A DNA stretch of 64,000 nucleotides from Apostichopus japonicus (Eukaryota; Echinodermata; Holothuroidea; Aspidochirotida; Stichopodidae): contig NC_092581.1 in assembly GCF_037975245.1 (NCBI RefSeq), positions 446,501-510,500 of the forward strand, written 5' to 3'. The translations under genes were made by a program, and so were the position numbers. Of the stretch, positions 47,101-58,750 are shown one piece after another. Numbering within the stretch: position 1 is the stretch's first letter; every line of letters starts with the position of its first letter. A model generated the notes under the pieces. That model did not search any database. It was not told the origin of the DNA and was given only the letters and a program-made list of their open reading frames with translations.

Positions 47101-50100
47101 CTTAGATTGAACAGTAAATGGTTATAACTGTATTGATCTATTACCTGTATCATTGGGTTTGCAGTCATACCTACTTGGTTACCTGCTTAGATTGAACAGT
47201 AAATGGTTATAACTGTATAGATCTATTACCTGTTTTATTGGGTTTGCAGTCATACCTACTTGATTACCTGCTTAGATTGAACAGTAAAGGGTTATAACTG
47301 TATAGATCTATTACCTGTATTATTTGGGTTTGCAGTCATACCTACGTGATTACCTGCTTAGATTGAACAGTAAATGGTTATAACTGTATTGATCTATTAC
47401 CTGTATCATTGGGTTTGCAGTCATACCTACTTGGTTACCTGCTTAGATTGAACAGTAAATGGTTATAACTGTATAGATCTATTACCTGTATTATTGGGTT
47501 TGCAGTTATACCTACTTGATTACCTGCTTAGATTGAACAGTAAAGGGTTATAACTGTATTGATCTATTACCTGTATTATTGGGTTTGCAGTCATACCTAC
47601 TTGATTACCTGCTTAGATTGAACAGTAAATGGTTATAACTGTATAGATCTATTACCTGTTTTATGGGGTTTGCAGTCATACCTACTTGATTACCTGCTTA
47701 GATTGAACAGTAAAGGGTTATAACTGTATAGATCTATTACCTGTATTATTTGGGTTTGCAGTCATACCTACGTGATTACCTGCTTAGATTGAACAGTAAA
47801 TGGTTATAACTGTATTGATCTATTACCTGTATCATTGGGTTTGCAGTCATACCTACTTGGTTACCTGCTTAGATTGAACAGTAAATGGTTATAACTGTAT
47901 AGATCTATTACCTGTATTATTGGGTTTGCAGTTATACCTACTTGATTACCTGCTTAGATTGAACAGTAAATGGTTATAACTGTATAGATCTATTACCTGT
48001 TTTATTGGGTTTGCAGTCATACCTACTTGATTACCTGCTTAGATTGAACAGTAAATGGTTATAACTGTATTGATCTATTACCTGTATCATTGGGTTTGCA
48101 GTCATACCTACTTGGTTACCTGCTTAGATTGAACAGTAAATGGTTATAACTGTATAGATCTATTACCTGTATTATTGGGTTTGCAGTCATACCTACTTGA
48201 TTACCTGCTTAGATTGAACAGTAAATGGTTATAACTGTATAGATCTATTACCTGTATTATTGGGTTTGCAGTTATACCTACTTGATTACCTGCTTAGATT
48301 GAACAGTAAAGGGTTATAACTGTATTGATCTATTACCTGTATTATTGGGTTTGCAGTCATACCTACTTGATTACCTGCTTAGATTGAACAGTAAATGGTT
48401 ATAACTGTATAGATCTATTACCTGTTTTATGGGGTTTGCAGTCATACCTACTTGATTACCTGCTTAGATTGAACAGTAAAGGGTTATAACTGTATAGATC
48501 TATTACCTGTATTATTTGGGTTTGCAGTCATACCTACGTGATTACCTGCTTAGATTGAACAGTAAATGGTTATAACTGTATTGATCTATTACCTGTATCA
48601 TTGGGTTTGCAGTCATACCTACTTGGTTACCTGCTTAGATTGAACAGTAAATGGTTATAACTGTATAGATCTATTACCTGTATTATTGGGTTTGCAGTTA
48701 TACCTACTTGATTACCTGCTTAGATTGAACAGTAAATGGTTATAACTGTATAGATCTATTACCTGTTTTATTGGGTTTGCAGTCATACCTACTTGATTAC
48801 CTGCTTAGATTGAACAGTAAATGGTTATAACTGTATTGATCTATTACCTGTATTATTGGGTTTGCAGTCATACCTACTTGATTACCTGCTTAGATTGAAC
48901 AGTAAATGGTTATAACTGTATAGATCTATTACCTGTATTATTGGGTTTGCAGTCATACCTACTTGATTACCTGCTTAGATTGAACAGTAAATGGTTATGA
49001 CTGTATAGATCTATTACCTGTATTATTGGGTTTGCAGTCATACCTACTTGATTACCTGCTTAGATTGAACAGTAAAGGGTTATAACTGTATAGATCTATT
49101 ACCTGTTTTATTGGGTTTGCAGTCATACCTACTTGATTACCTGCTTAGATTGAACAGTAAATGGTTATAACTGTATAGATCTATTACCTGTATTATTGGG
49201 TTTGCAGTCATACCTACTTGGTTACCTGCTTAGATTGAACAGTAAATGGTTATAACTGTATTGATCTATTACCTGTATTATTGGGTTTGCAGTCATACCT
49301 ACTTGATTACCTGCTTAGATTGAACAGTAAAGGGTTATAGCTGTATAGATCTATTACCTGTATTATTGGGTTTGCAGTCATACCTACTTGATTACCTGCT
49401 TAGATTGAACAGTAAATGGTTATAACTGTATAGATCTATTACCTGTATTATTGGGTTTGCAGTCATACCTACTTGATTACCTGCTTAGATTGAACAGTAA
49501 ATGGTTATAACTGTATAGATCTATTACCTGTTTTATTGGGTTTGCAGTCATACCTACTTGATTACCTGCTTAAATTGAACAGTAAATGGTTTTAACTGTA
49601 TAGATCTATTACCTGTATTATTGGGTTTGCAGTCATACCTACTTGATTACCTGCTTAGATTGAACAGTAAAGGGTTATAGCTGTATAGATCTATTACCTG
49701 TATTATTGGGTTTCCAGTCATACCTACTTGATTACCTGCTTAGATTGAACAGTAAATGGTTATTTCTTTTCTGTCCCCATATCAGTTAAAAAACACAATA
49801 AAGAGAGTCCTAAAAGTGGTCTCGCACCGATTCATAGTGTACTATGCCCAGGTCTTGCAACATATGTGGGTGGGATGCCACCTCAGAAGAATGCCAAACA
49901 AGTGAGTATTCCTAGTCATGGTAATACATTTCTACATTATGAAGTAATAAAATTGTTCAATCCTGTAATGTGTGCGTATTAAGATTCATAGACTCTGCAT
50001 TGCAGTAACAACAAAAGAAACAAACATGATAACTATGGATTTCTTAGTGTACATGAAACCCTCAATGTTACAGGCATGTCAGGACTAGTAATGGAGAACT

Positions 50101-51917
50101 GAAGTTGTTGGCACTTCTCATTGTAAGTTGTCCGTTAACTGTAAATATTGTTATTTGACATCAAAGTGTTTGGATGTGTATGCTGTGTTTCTCAATATGC
50201 AGTGGGAGTGTGCAACAGTAGTTCTTGTTGTACTTTATCACTTAATAGCAGGGCAGACATTGCAATGCAGTAGGGTGCCAATTCCATCAGCTTTACCAAA
50301 ATGTCCACAAAGTGTGAGGTTCATTAGCAGGAATGTAGCCAGGGGGGCAGGCAACTGCTTCCCCCCTTTTCAGTGTCAAAAAATGTTAAAAACTGTTGTT
50401 TTATTGCATGGTATTTTGTCAGTGCTCTTTTATCTTGAATTCGTGTCAGCTCTGTTAACTCGATTATAATCGTAGTAACATTCAGGCCTACTGATGCAGC
50501 TACTTAGTTTGCCTATAGCCTATTACAAGCCTACAGTTGGCCACTGCGTAATAAAATACATATAGCCTACCTAACCCCACTCGATGGAGTGTCACGAATC
50601 GTTTGCACAAAGACGACAATGTTCTCATCCTTTTTAGGTTTCGTTAAAATTGTTGGACTCACAGCATGTTATGAAGCAAAAGTGTTGTCATAAGATATGA
50701 AAATACACCAGATCTGTGTTCAAAAACTGTTACCTTTACTTATATATGATATTTTTGTCAATTTGTGTTAACGTTGTGTTTGGAAACCCAGAAAAATGTT
50801 TTCAGTGATGTTATTGGATAATTGCTTTGATTTTTCCCCTCAGACATTCGATTAATGACTTAAAAATAGCAAATTAGAAATATTTCTAAAAGGTTGTGTA
50901 TTTTCTTGTTTCTTTTTAAATGTTGATTTGTCTGGCCTTTTTAGTACAACAGTAGAATGAATATTGTTTTTATCAACTATCATCAAACTTTATAAAATTA
51001 GAAAGCAAGACACTACCTCAAAGTCTGATGTAAACACTAGAATTAATCATCCTAAACCTGCCATCTTCAAGTGCAAACATTGTTTTCTCTTTACGTTGTT
51101 TTATCTTTCTTATATTTCAGCTGAGGCATGCTTATGACATTTATGAATTAGGAGAGATGGAATATTTAAGGAACCCGGAGTCACTTGGTGTGGTTTGGGA
51201 GCATCACAGATACTTAGCGTCAGTGAGTAGATATATATGTTGCTCAAAGTTGAATGCATGCTGTAAAAGAAAATAGAAAATTTACACATTTTGGGGACAT
51301 CTTTAGGCATGTGATATTACTCAAATGGGATAGCCCAGCAAAACTGGGTTTGTCTTGTTGAAGATCTGTTTACACAGGGAAAAATTAGCCAATTCATGAT
51401 CAGAAGATTTAACTGGAACATTTCAAATTTAGCTTTTTTAGCATTTAGAAAACAAATAAATGCTTGAAAAGGGCTGATTTAAAATATCAGGGTGGGGGAG
51501 GGGTGTGAAAGAAGCATGGGAAGAGGAAGGCATCCTGGCAATTAACAATTGATGATGTTAGATATTTCCCCATCAGTAAACATGCAGTTTTAAAGGTGAG
51601 GCTCCCCACACTCCATAAAGATGCAGAAAATGGCCATCAATTTTATTAAGCAATCAACTTCAGCCATCAGATGTCCCTTTAATACTTTTTAATGCAGAAA
51701 TGCTTTATTAAATACTGTGTGTTATCCATTGACGTGTTGCAGGTAATGTATGAAGCTGAATTTGAATGGATATTGTGTAACAGATGACACAAAATATAAA
51801 TACCATGGAACACAAAGGAAGATATAATTAAAGATACACTAAATTGGTTCCATTCATTTGTGTCTGTTCTTTCTTCAGGATATCTACAGTGAGTTTGAAT
51901 TATCAGACAGCATTTGA
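37984..51917 (+). CDS. Macro-domain protein, complete eight-exon coding region
   Basis: Exons are 37984-38184, 40007-40054, 40603-40679, 41283-41337, 46585-46771, 49786-49901, 51121-51222 and 51879-51917. All introns are GT-AG, phases match throughout, and the sum is 825 bp, 274 residues. The macro fold is read as QGDIF (70-74), VSPANSFGFMDGGID (84-98, the ligand-loop region), GDALIIP, ISAPTMRIP, NAYLAFRAVILA, then VLCPGLATYVGGMPP and a C-terminal AYDIYELG helix. This is the single-domain Appr-1''-p processing type known from bacteria and eukaryotes. The expected role is binding or hydrolysis of ADP-ribose-type ligands in cytosol or nucleus; there is no signal peptide. The start at 37984 is the first Met in exon 1 close to the family start, and an upstream 5' UTR exon is likely because an acceptor (TTTGTTTACAG) lies at 37955. 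Confidence 0.88.
38249..39699 (+). repeat. 54-bp minisatellite in macro gene intron 1
   Basis: About 26 copies of a 54-bp unit with TACAGTGTTATGTATCTGTA and CTTGCATGAATAGAAGG. Variants add 3 bp (CATCATGAAT) or 5 bp (AATACTGTAGAAGG). It starts only about 65 bp after the exon 1 donor. Confidence 0.95.
40007..40054 (+). CDS. Macro-domain gene, coding exon 2
   Basis: Sixteen codons, ISQGDIFRNAPAADAI, between TTAACTTCTTAG and the donor ATA|GTAAGT. It holds the G-D-I strand of the macro domain, with the adenine-contacting Asp expected at D72. Confidence 0.85.
40603..40679 (+). CDS. Macro-domain gene, coding exon 3
   Basis: Encodes VSPANSFGFMDGGIDMAYSR then HFGWQ. The acceptor is CTCTTTTGGTAG and the donor CT|GTAAGT, phase 2. 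It carries the N-S-F-G and D-G-G-I-D ligand loop. Confidence 0.88.
41283..41337 (+). CDS. Macro-domain gene, coding exon 4
   Basis: Encodes MNRLQETIMTEKDGELLV after a split Leu. The acceptor is TTTTCCTTACAG and the donor GTG|GTATGT. Confidence 0.83.
41552..44013 (-). repeat. 65-bp minisatellite in macro gene intron 4
   Basis: About 38 copies of a 65-bp unit with GCCTAGCCACCATGTACTAT and GCTGCTTGTATCGACAAAGC. A rare variant (AAAGTGCACAGCC) occurs at 41935 and again 844 bp later, followed both times by the GCGTACAG variants and the GGCCTGG variant, so a block of about 13 units was duplicated. Later units have ATGTGCTAT or CCATGATGC variants in runs. Confidence 0.95.
44816..44975 (+). repeat. 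80-bp tandem duplication
   Basis: Two essentially identical 80-bp units that start AGATTTCCTGGAGATAATGG at 44816 and 44896. Confidence 0.95.
45068..45135 (+). repeat. Dispersed 'TATATAGTGCTTTATACC' motif
   Basis: Sequence of the type TTGATTTATATAGTGCTTTA, then CAATGCACTTTGC. Short elements with ATTTATATAGCGCTTT and a matching inverted CAAAGCGCTTT-like part are common in marine invertebrate genomes. This one has a partial inverse match (AGTGC/GCACT). Confidence 0.4.
46585..46771 (+). CDS. Macro-domain gene, coding exon 5
   Basis: Encodes GDALIIPICGQSYWGKTEKT to NAYLAFRAVILA. The acceptor is TGCTTCTGTTTCCAG and the donor A|GTAAGT, phase 1. It holds the ISAPTMRIP strand typical of this macro subfamily. 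Confidence 0.9.
47040..49763 (+). repeat. 85-bp minisatellite filling macro gene intron 5
   Basis: About 32 copies of an 85-bp unit with TAGATCTATTACCTGTATTA, TTGGGTTTGCAGTCATACC and GATTGAACAGTAAATGG. It makes up about 90 percent of the intron and stops 22 bp before exon 6. A rare TATTTGGG plus CTACGTGATT variant recurs at 47341, 47767 and 48533, spaced 5 and 9 units, showing block duplication. Confidence 0.95.
49786..49901 (+). CDS. Macro-domain gene, coding exon 6
   Basis: Encodes KKHNKESPKSGLAPIHSVLC and PGLATYVGGMPPQKNAKQ. The acceptor is TCTGTCCCCATATCAG and the donor CAA|GTGAGT. The C-P-G-L-x-T-x-x-G-x-M-P-P motif is the second ligand loop. Confidence 0.9.
49902..51120. other. Macro gene intron 6
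   Basis: No exon recognised. At 50331-50380 a short stretch (AGCAGGAATGTAGCCAGGGG) resembles the end of the hAT-like fragment at 32300. Part of 50389-50505 is duplicated at 52554-52670. Confidence 0.5.
50389..50505 (+). repeat. Duplicated segment, copy 1
   Basis: AAAACTGTTGTTTTATTGCA through CAGGCCTACTGATGCAGC matches 52554-52670 with about ten differences. Confidence 0.8.
51121..51222 (+). CDS. Macro-domain gene, coding exon 7
   Basis: Thirty-four codons, LRHAYDIYELGEMEYLRNPE to HHRYLAS. The acceptor is TTTCTTATATTTCAG and the donor TCA|GTGAGT. It is the C-terminal helix region of the macro domain. Confidence 0.88.
51879..51917 (+). CDS. Macro-domain gene, last coding exon
   Basis: DIYSEFELSDSI and TGA, after the acceptor TCTGTTCTTTCTTCAG, in phase 0. 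A longer frame (RISTVSLNYQTAFDG) exists here but is out of phase with exon 7. No certain polyadenylation site was assigned; an AATAAA lies at about 52983. Confidence 0.75.
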   Translation, partial: DIYSEFELSDSI

Positions 51918-52157
51918 TGGTACAGCGATGATGAACACTGTCCTGCCTGATTATGTTTGCAGGCTAGAGGAAGGCGTAAGTTCAGCCTTCAACTGTTTTA
52001 TATCCCTTGATATGTCTTATGGAGATGTATGATCTTGCCCTGACGTCATTTTAAAAATCAAGTTGTTCGCACAAACTCCAACACTGCAGTGGATAGATGT
52101 ATACCATATGAAGTACTGCTCCTAACCTCTGGTTTTTACCTTGGCATCAAATTGTGT

Positions 52158-52260
52158 CCTTACATGGGAAGTGCGCCCTCGACTTCAGAGGACATAACTC
52201 TACTCCTTACATGGGAAGTGCCCCCTCTACATCAGATGACGTAACTCTACTTCCAACTCC
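52158..52260 (+). repeat. 50-bp imperfect tandem duplication
   Basis: TTACATGGGAAGTGCGCCCT and TTACATGGGAAGTGCCCCCT start two neighbouring units of about 50 bp, each ending in AACTCTACT. Confidence 0.85.
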
Positions 52261-52553
52261 ACTTCCAAGTTTTCGTTCTACTTTTAGATGACTTGCACCG
52301 TCTTCACCGAATGTTGGCATCACATCAAAGGAGAACTTCTTTTTTATTGGTTCATTTTGAAGACACTAAAAACTTTATTCTTCTTTATGCATTTATTGAA
52401 GGTTGAGGAGATAATAGAGGCAGGAAACTTTACTGTCTGTAGCTTTGTATGCATTTTACATACCAGTTTGATTTTCAGTAGCGCATGGTTTCCCTTGTGT
52501 GGAATTTAGCAGCTGTAATGTTCAACTTGTCAGTATCCTGAAATCTGAATTAT

Positions 52554-52670
52554 AAAAACTGTTGTTTCTTTGCATGGTATTTTGTCAGTGCTCTTTTGAT
52601 CTTGAATTTGTGTCAGCTCTGTTCACTTGATTATAATGGTAGTAACATTCAGGCCTACTGATGCAGCTTT
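52554..52670 (+). repeat. Duplicated segment, copy 2
   Basis: Second copy of the segment at 50389-50505, about 2.2 kb downstream and in the same orientation. Confidence 0.8.
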
Positions 52671-53039
52671 GAGTTGTCATCAAATACTCTCCTATCTAGT
52701 CCAGAAACTTACAACACACTTTAATAGTCATCTGTATTTGGTTCAGGGTATCGTAATCATCTTTAGTAAATGTAAACTGTTACAAACACTTGATAAAGTG
52801 AATTACCATAGTAATGTAGTGTACCAGTGTTTATATTATTATGTGTTAAAAAACAGCAATTACTCTATGGTTAAACCATCCTTGATATTTTATCCTGGAA
52901 AAGTGGAAAGCCCTCTAGTGAACTATGCTGGACCACAAATTTAGCACATAGACCTTAAGTCAGCTTCGCAAAATTAATTGGTAATAAACAGGCGACGTTT
53001 TATTGTCTTCTATAGTCACATTTTGATAATTTTAATACT

Positions 53040-56000
53040 GTGTTGTATATACTCATTACTGTACTGTGTTGGATATCCTCATTGCTATGCTGTGTGAATA
53101 TCCTCATTGATATACTACTGTGTGTTGGATATCCTCATTGCTATACAACAGTGTGTTGGATATCCTCATTGCTATACTACAGTGTGTTGGATATCCTCAT
53201 TGCTATACTACAGTGTGTTGGATATCCTCATTGATATACTACAGTGTGTTGGATATCCTCATTGATATACTACAGTGTGTTGGATATCCTCATTGATATA
53301 CTACAGTGTGTTGGATATCCTCATTGCTATACAACAGTGTGTTGGATATCCTCATTGCTGTACTGTGTTGGATATCCTTATTGCTATACTACAGTGTGTT
53401 GGATATCCTCATTGCTATACTACAGTGTGTTGGATATCCTCATTGATATACAACAGTGTGTTGGATATCCTCTTTGCTGTACTGTGTTGGATATCCTTAT
53501 TGCTATACAACAGTGTGTTGGATATCCTCATTGCTATACTACAGTGTGTTGGATATCCTCATTGATATACTACAGTGTGTTGGATATCCTCATTGATATA
53601 CTACAGTGTGTTGGATATCCTCATTGATATACTACAGTGTGTTGGATATCCTCATTGATATACAACCGTGTGTTGGATATCCTCATTGCTATACTACAGT
53701 GTGTTGGATATCCTCATTGATATACAACCGTGTGTTGGATATCCTCATTGCTATACTACAGTGTGTTGGATATCCTCATTGATATACTACAGTGTGTTGG
53801 ATATCCTCATTGATATACTACTGTGTGTTGGATATCCTCATTGATATACTACAGTGTGTTGGATATCCTCATTGATATACTACAGTGTGTTGGATATCCT
53901 CATTGATATACTACAGTGTGTTGGATATCCTCATTGATATACAACCGTGTGTTGGATATCCTCATTGCTATACTACAGTGTGTTGGATATCCTCATTGAT
54001 ATACTACAGTGTGTTGGATATCCTCATTGCTGTACTACTGTGTGTTGGATATCCTCATTGCTATACTGTGTTGGATATCCTTATTGCTATGCTGTTGGAT
54101 ATCCTCATTGATATACTACAGTGTGTTGGATATCCTCATTGATATACTACTGTGTGTTGGATATCCTCATTGATATACTACAGTGTGTTGGATATCCTCA
54201 TTGATATACTACAGTGTGTTGGATATCCTCATTGATATACTACAGTGTGTTGGATATCCTCATTGATATACAACCGTGTGTTGGATATCCTCATTGCTAT
54301 ACTACAGTGTGTTGGATATCCTCATTGATATACTACAGTGTGTTGGATATCCACATTGCTGTACTACTGTGTGTTGGATATCCTCATTGCTATACTACTG
54401 TGTGTTGGATATCCTCATTGCTATACTGTGTTGGATATCCTTATTGCTATGCTGTTGGATATCCTCATTGATATACTACAGTGTGTTGGATATCCTCATT
54501 GATATACTACTGTGTGTTGGATATCCTCATTGATATACTACAGTGTGTTGGATATCCTCATTGATATACTACAGTGTGTTGGATATCCTTATTGCTATAC
54601 TACAGTGTGTTGGATATCCTCATTGCTATACTACAGTGTGTTGGATATCCTCATTGCTATACTACTGTGTGTTGGATATCCTCATTGATATACTACAGTG
54701 TGTTGGATATCCTCATTGATATACTACTGTGTGTTGGATATCCTCATTGATATACTACAGTGTGTTGGATATCCTCATTGATATACTACAGTGTGTTGGA
54801 TATCCTCATTGATATACTACAGTGTGTTGGATATCCTCATTGATATACTACAGTGTGTTGGATATCCTCATTGATATACTACAGTGTGTTGGATATCCTT
54901 ATTGCTATACTACAGTGTGTTGGATATCCTCATTGCTATACTACAGTGTGTTGGATATCCTCATTGCTATACTACTGTGTGTTGGATATCCTCATTGATA
55001 TACTACAGTGTGTTGGATATCCTCATTGATATACTACTGTGTGTTGGATATTCTTTTTGCTATACTGTGTTGGATATCCTCATTGCTGTACTACAGTGTG
55101 TTGGATATCCTTTTTGATATACTGTGTTGGATATCCTTATTGCTATGCTGTTGGATATCCTTATTGCTATACTACAGTGTGTTGGATATCCTCATTGCTA
55201 TACTACAGTGTGTTGGATATCCTCATTGCTATACTACTGTGTGTTGGATATCCTCATTGCTATACTACTGTGTGTTGGATATCCTCATTGATATACTACA
55301 GTGTGTTGGATATCCTCATTGATATACTACTGTGTGTTGGATATCCTTTTTGCTATACTGTGTTGGATATCCTCATTGCTATACTACAGTGTGTTGGATA
55401 TCCACATTGCTGTACTACAGTGTGTTGGATATCCTCATTGCTGTACTACTGTGTGTTGGATATCCTCATTGATATACTACAGTGTGTTGGATATCCTCAT
55501 TGATATACTACAGTGTGTTGGATATCCTCATTGCTGTACTACAGTGTGTTGGATATCCTCATTGCTATACTACTGTGTGTTGGATATCCTCATTGCTATA
55601 CTTTGTTGGATATCCTTATTGCTATACAACAGTGTGTTGGATATCCTCATTGATATACTACAGTGTGTTGGATATCCTCATTGCTATACTACTGTGTGTT
55701 GGATATCCTCATTGATATACTACAGTGTGTTGGATATCCTCATTGATATACTACTGTGTGTTGGATATCCTCATTGCTATACTACAGTGTGTTGGATATC
55801 CTCATTGCTATACTACAGTGTGTTGGATATCCTCATTGCTATACTACTGTGTGTTGGATATCCTCATTGATATACTACAGTGTGTTGGATATCCTCATTG
55901 ATATACTACTGTGTGTTGGATATCATTTTTGCTATACTGTGTTGGATATCCTCATTGCTATACTACAGTGTGTTGGATATCCACATTGCTGTACTACAGT

Positions 56001-57501
56001 GTGTTGGATATCCTCATTGCTATACTGTGTTGGATATCCTTATTGCTATACTACAGTGTGTTGGATATCCTCATTGATATACTACAGTGTGTTGGATATC
56101 CTCATTGCTATACTACTGTGTGTTGGATATCCTCATTGATATACTACAGTGTGTTGGATATCCTCATTGATATACTACTGTGTGTTGGATATCCTCATTG
56201 CTATACTACAGTGTGTTGGATATCCTCATTGCTATACTACAGTGTGTTGGATATCCTCATTGCTATACTACTGTGTGTTGGATATCCTCATTGATATACT
56301 ACAGTGTGTTGGATATCCTCATTGATATACTACTGTGTGTTGGATATCCTTTTTGCTATACTGTGTTGGATATCCTCATTGCTATACTACAGTGTGTTGG
56401 ATATCCACATTGCTGTACTACAGTGTGTTGGATATCCTCATTGCTGTACTACTGTGTGTTGGATATCCTCATTGATATACTACAGTGTGTTGGATATCCT
56501 CATTGATATACTACAGTGTGTTGGATATCCTCATTGCTGTACTACAGTGTGTTGGATATCCTCATTGCTATACTACTGTGTGTTGGATATCCTCATTGCT
56601 ATACTGTGTTGGATATCCTTATTGCTATGCTGTTGGATATCCTCATTGATATACTACAGTGTGTTGGATATCCTTATTGCTATACTACAGTGTGTTGGAT
56701 ATCCTCATTGATATACAACAGTGTGTTGGATATCCTCATTGCTGTACTACTGTGTGTTGGATATCCTTTTTGCTATACTGTGTTGGATATCCTTATTGCT
56801 ATGCTGTTGGATATCCTCATTGATATACAACAGTGTGTTGGATATCCTCATTGCTATACTACAGTGTGTTGGATATCCTCATTGCTATACTACAGTGTGT
56901 TGGATATCCTCATTGCTATACTACAGTGTGTTGGATATCCTCATTGCTATACTACAGTGTGTTGGATATCCTCATTGCTGTACTACAGTGTGTTGGATAT
57001 CCTCATTGCTATACTACAGTGTGTTGGATATCCTCATTGCTATACTACAGTGTGTTGGATATCCTCATTGCTATACTACTGTGTGTTGGATATCCTCATT
57101 GATATACTACAGTGTGTTGGATATCCTCATTGCTATACTACAGTGTGTTGGATATCCTCATTGATATACAACAGTGTGTTGGATATCCTCATTGCTGTAC
57201 TACTGTGTGTTGGATATCCTTTTTGCTATACTGTGTTGGATATCCTTATTGCTATGCTGTTGGATATCCTCATTGATATACAACAGTGTGTTGGATATCC
57301 TCATTGCTATACTACAGTGTGTTGGATATCCTCATTGCTATACTACTGTGTGTTGGATATCCTCATTGATATACTACAGTGTGTTGGATATCCTCATTGA
57401 TATACTACTGTGTGTTGGATATCCTCATTGATATACTACTGTGTGTTGGATATCCTCATTGCTATACTACAGTGTGTTGGATATCCTCATTGATATACTA
57501 T
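53040..57501 (+). repeat. 31-bp minisatellite, about 140 copies
   Basis: The unit is TGTGTTGGATATCCTCATTG plus CTATACTACAG; the middle alternates between GCTATA, GATATA and GCTGTA, and some units are short (lacking the ACTACAG part). Each unit has an EcoRV site, GATATC. Longer blocks repeat, for example CTGTGTTGGATATCCTTATT followed by GCTATGCTGTTGGATATC. Frames of up to 294 codons (CVGYPHCYTTVCWISS) are by-products of stop-free units. Confidence 0.95.
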
Positions 57502-58642
57502 GTAGCCCATCATAAAATCTTTTAAAGGAGCATTTGAATTATTTGTTGTATTCCTATGATATATTATTTTAAACAAAACTGCCAAATCTAACAAAAGAAA
57601 CAATGATGTTTTAATAGTTTCCATCCTTGCTGTACTGGCACACAATGCTTAAGTTCTTCATAAGACACATAATGGCTCATCTAGTGTGATTGAGTCATAT
57701 GCTTGACATGTATCAATCATTTGTTTATTTAAGATAGGGCAATGGTGTCATGCATCCAGACAGGTGTAAATATGTTACAGGACATTATAAGAATACTAAT
57801 TTTCGCATAACAAACAAACCAATTTCAGTTCTTTGGTTGACTTTTAATCAGTTGGTGACATTTGCCTATGAGTGTATTTATGTCAATCTTTTAGGGTGCT
57901 GAGATTATCATATTTTATAATAAGTCAGGCCAGCCTTCTGTTCTATATCATTTTCATTTATTTATGACTGCTATAACTTTGAGGCTTTAGTTCTGTGGAA
58001 TTTGTAAACCTAAGTTGGAATTTTTTTTGCTGGTATAAGGGAAGAGATGTACAGTTTGTTGATAGGGAATCTTTGGAGCTTTGCTTGCAGAATTAAGTCA
58101 ACACACAGTGTTTAACATGACATTTGTTCATGTACCTATGCTTCTTGGACCTACAAACCTGTCTTAAAATCTTTTCATGCAGTCATCAAAGATGCCCTGC
58201 AATAGATTCTCTAATAATTCTCTTCATATTCTGTGATGTAGCAATGCAATGACATACTTGGCATTACTTGATGGTCTTCTGCCCTGAAATCAAGTAAGGC
58301 TGTATTTAATGTTCTTTTAAATGTTACCATCGGGCATTAAGATACTCTCAATGATGTTGCACTCATTTATGTTATAGCTGGGGTGTGCTACTCAACAATA
58401 ACATACTCTGTAGAAGCTAGCATGTGTAAACTATTCTTTTAAAGTGTTAGTATTCTGTCTGCAAACACAACTGTATTCAATTTATATGGTTCAGGTGATG
58501 AACAAATATTGTAACAAAAATAGTGTGCTGTATCTTTTGAGAAACAATTTTAAAGTCCTCCAATACACATAACTTATTTTGCAATTTTGTAAACTTTATA
58601 AAGACAGCCGCCATTTCAGAAAGATCCTGCTTATGTTATTTT

Positions 58643-58750
58643 GTTATCAGTGAGCGATTTACTGTGTGTTACTCCAATTCCTACATTCTGAGTTATTTTA
58701 TCAGTGAGCAATTTACTGTTTGTTACTCCAATTCCTACATTCTGAGTTAT
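58643..58750 (+). repeat. ~51-bp tandem duplication
   Basis: TTATCAGTGAGCGATTTACT and TTATCAGTGAGCAATTTACT begin two units that both end CCTACATTCTGAGTTAT. Confidence 0.9.

Noticed and set aside
51844-52032. 62-codon frame through the last macro-gene exon (RISTVSLNYQTAFDG)
   Set aside because: It is out of phase with exon 7; the phase-0 reading gives a short C-terminus and stop at 51915-51917.
53040-57501. Cys/Tyr-rich frames up to 294 codons
   Set aside because: They are translations of a 31-bp repeat in several frames, with no start context, splice sites or family similarity.
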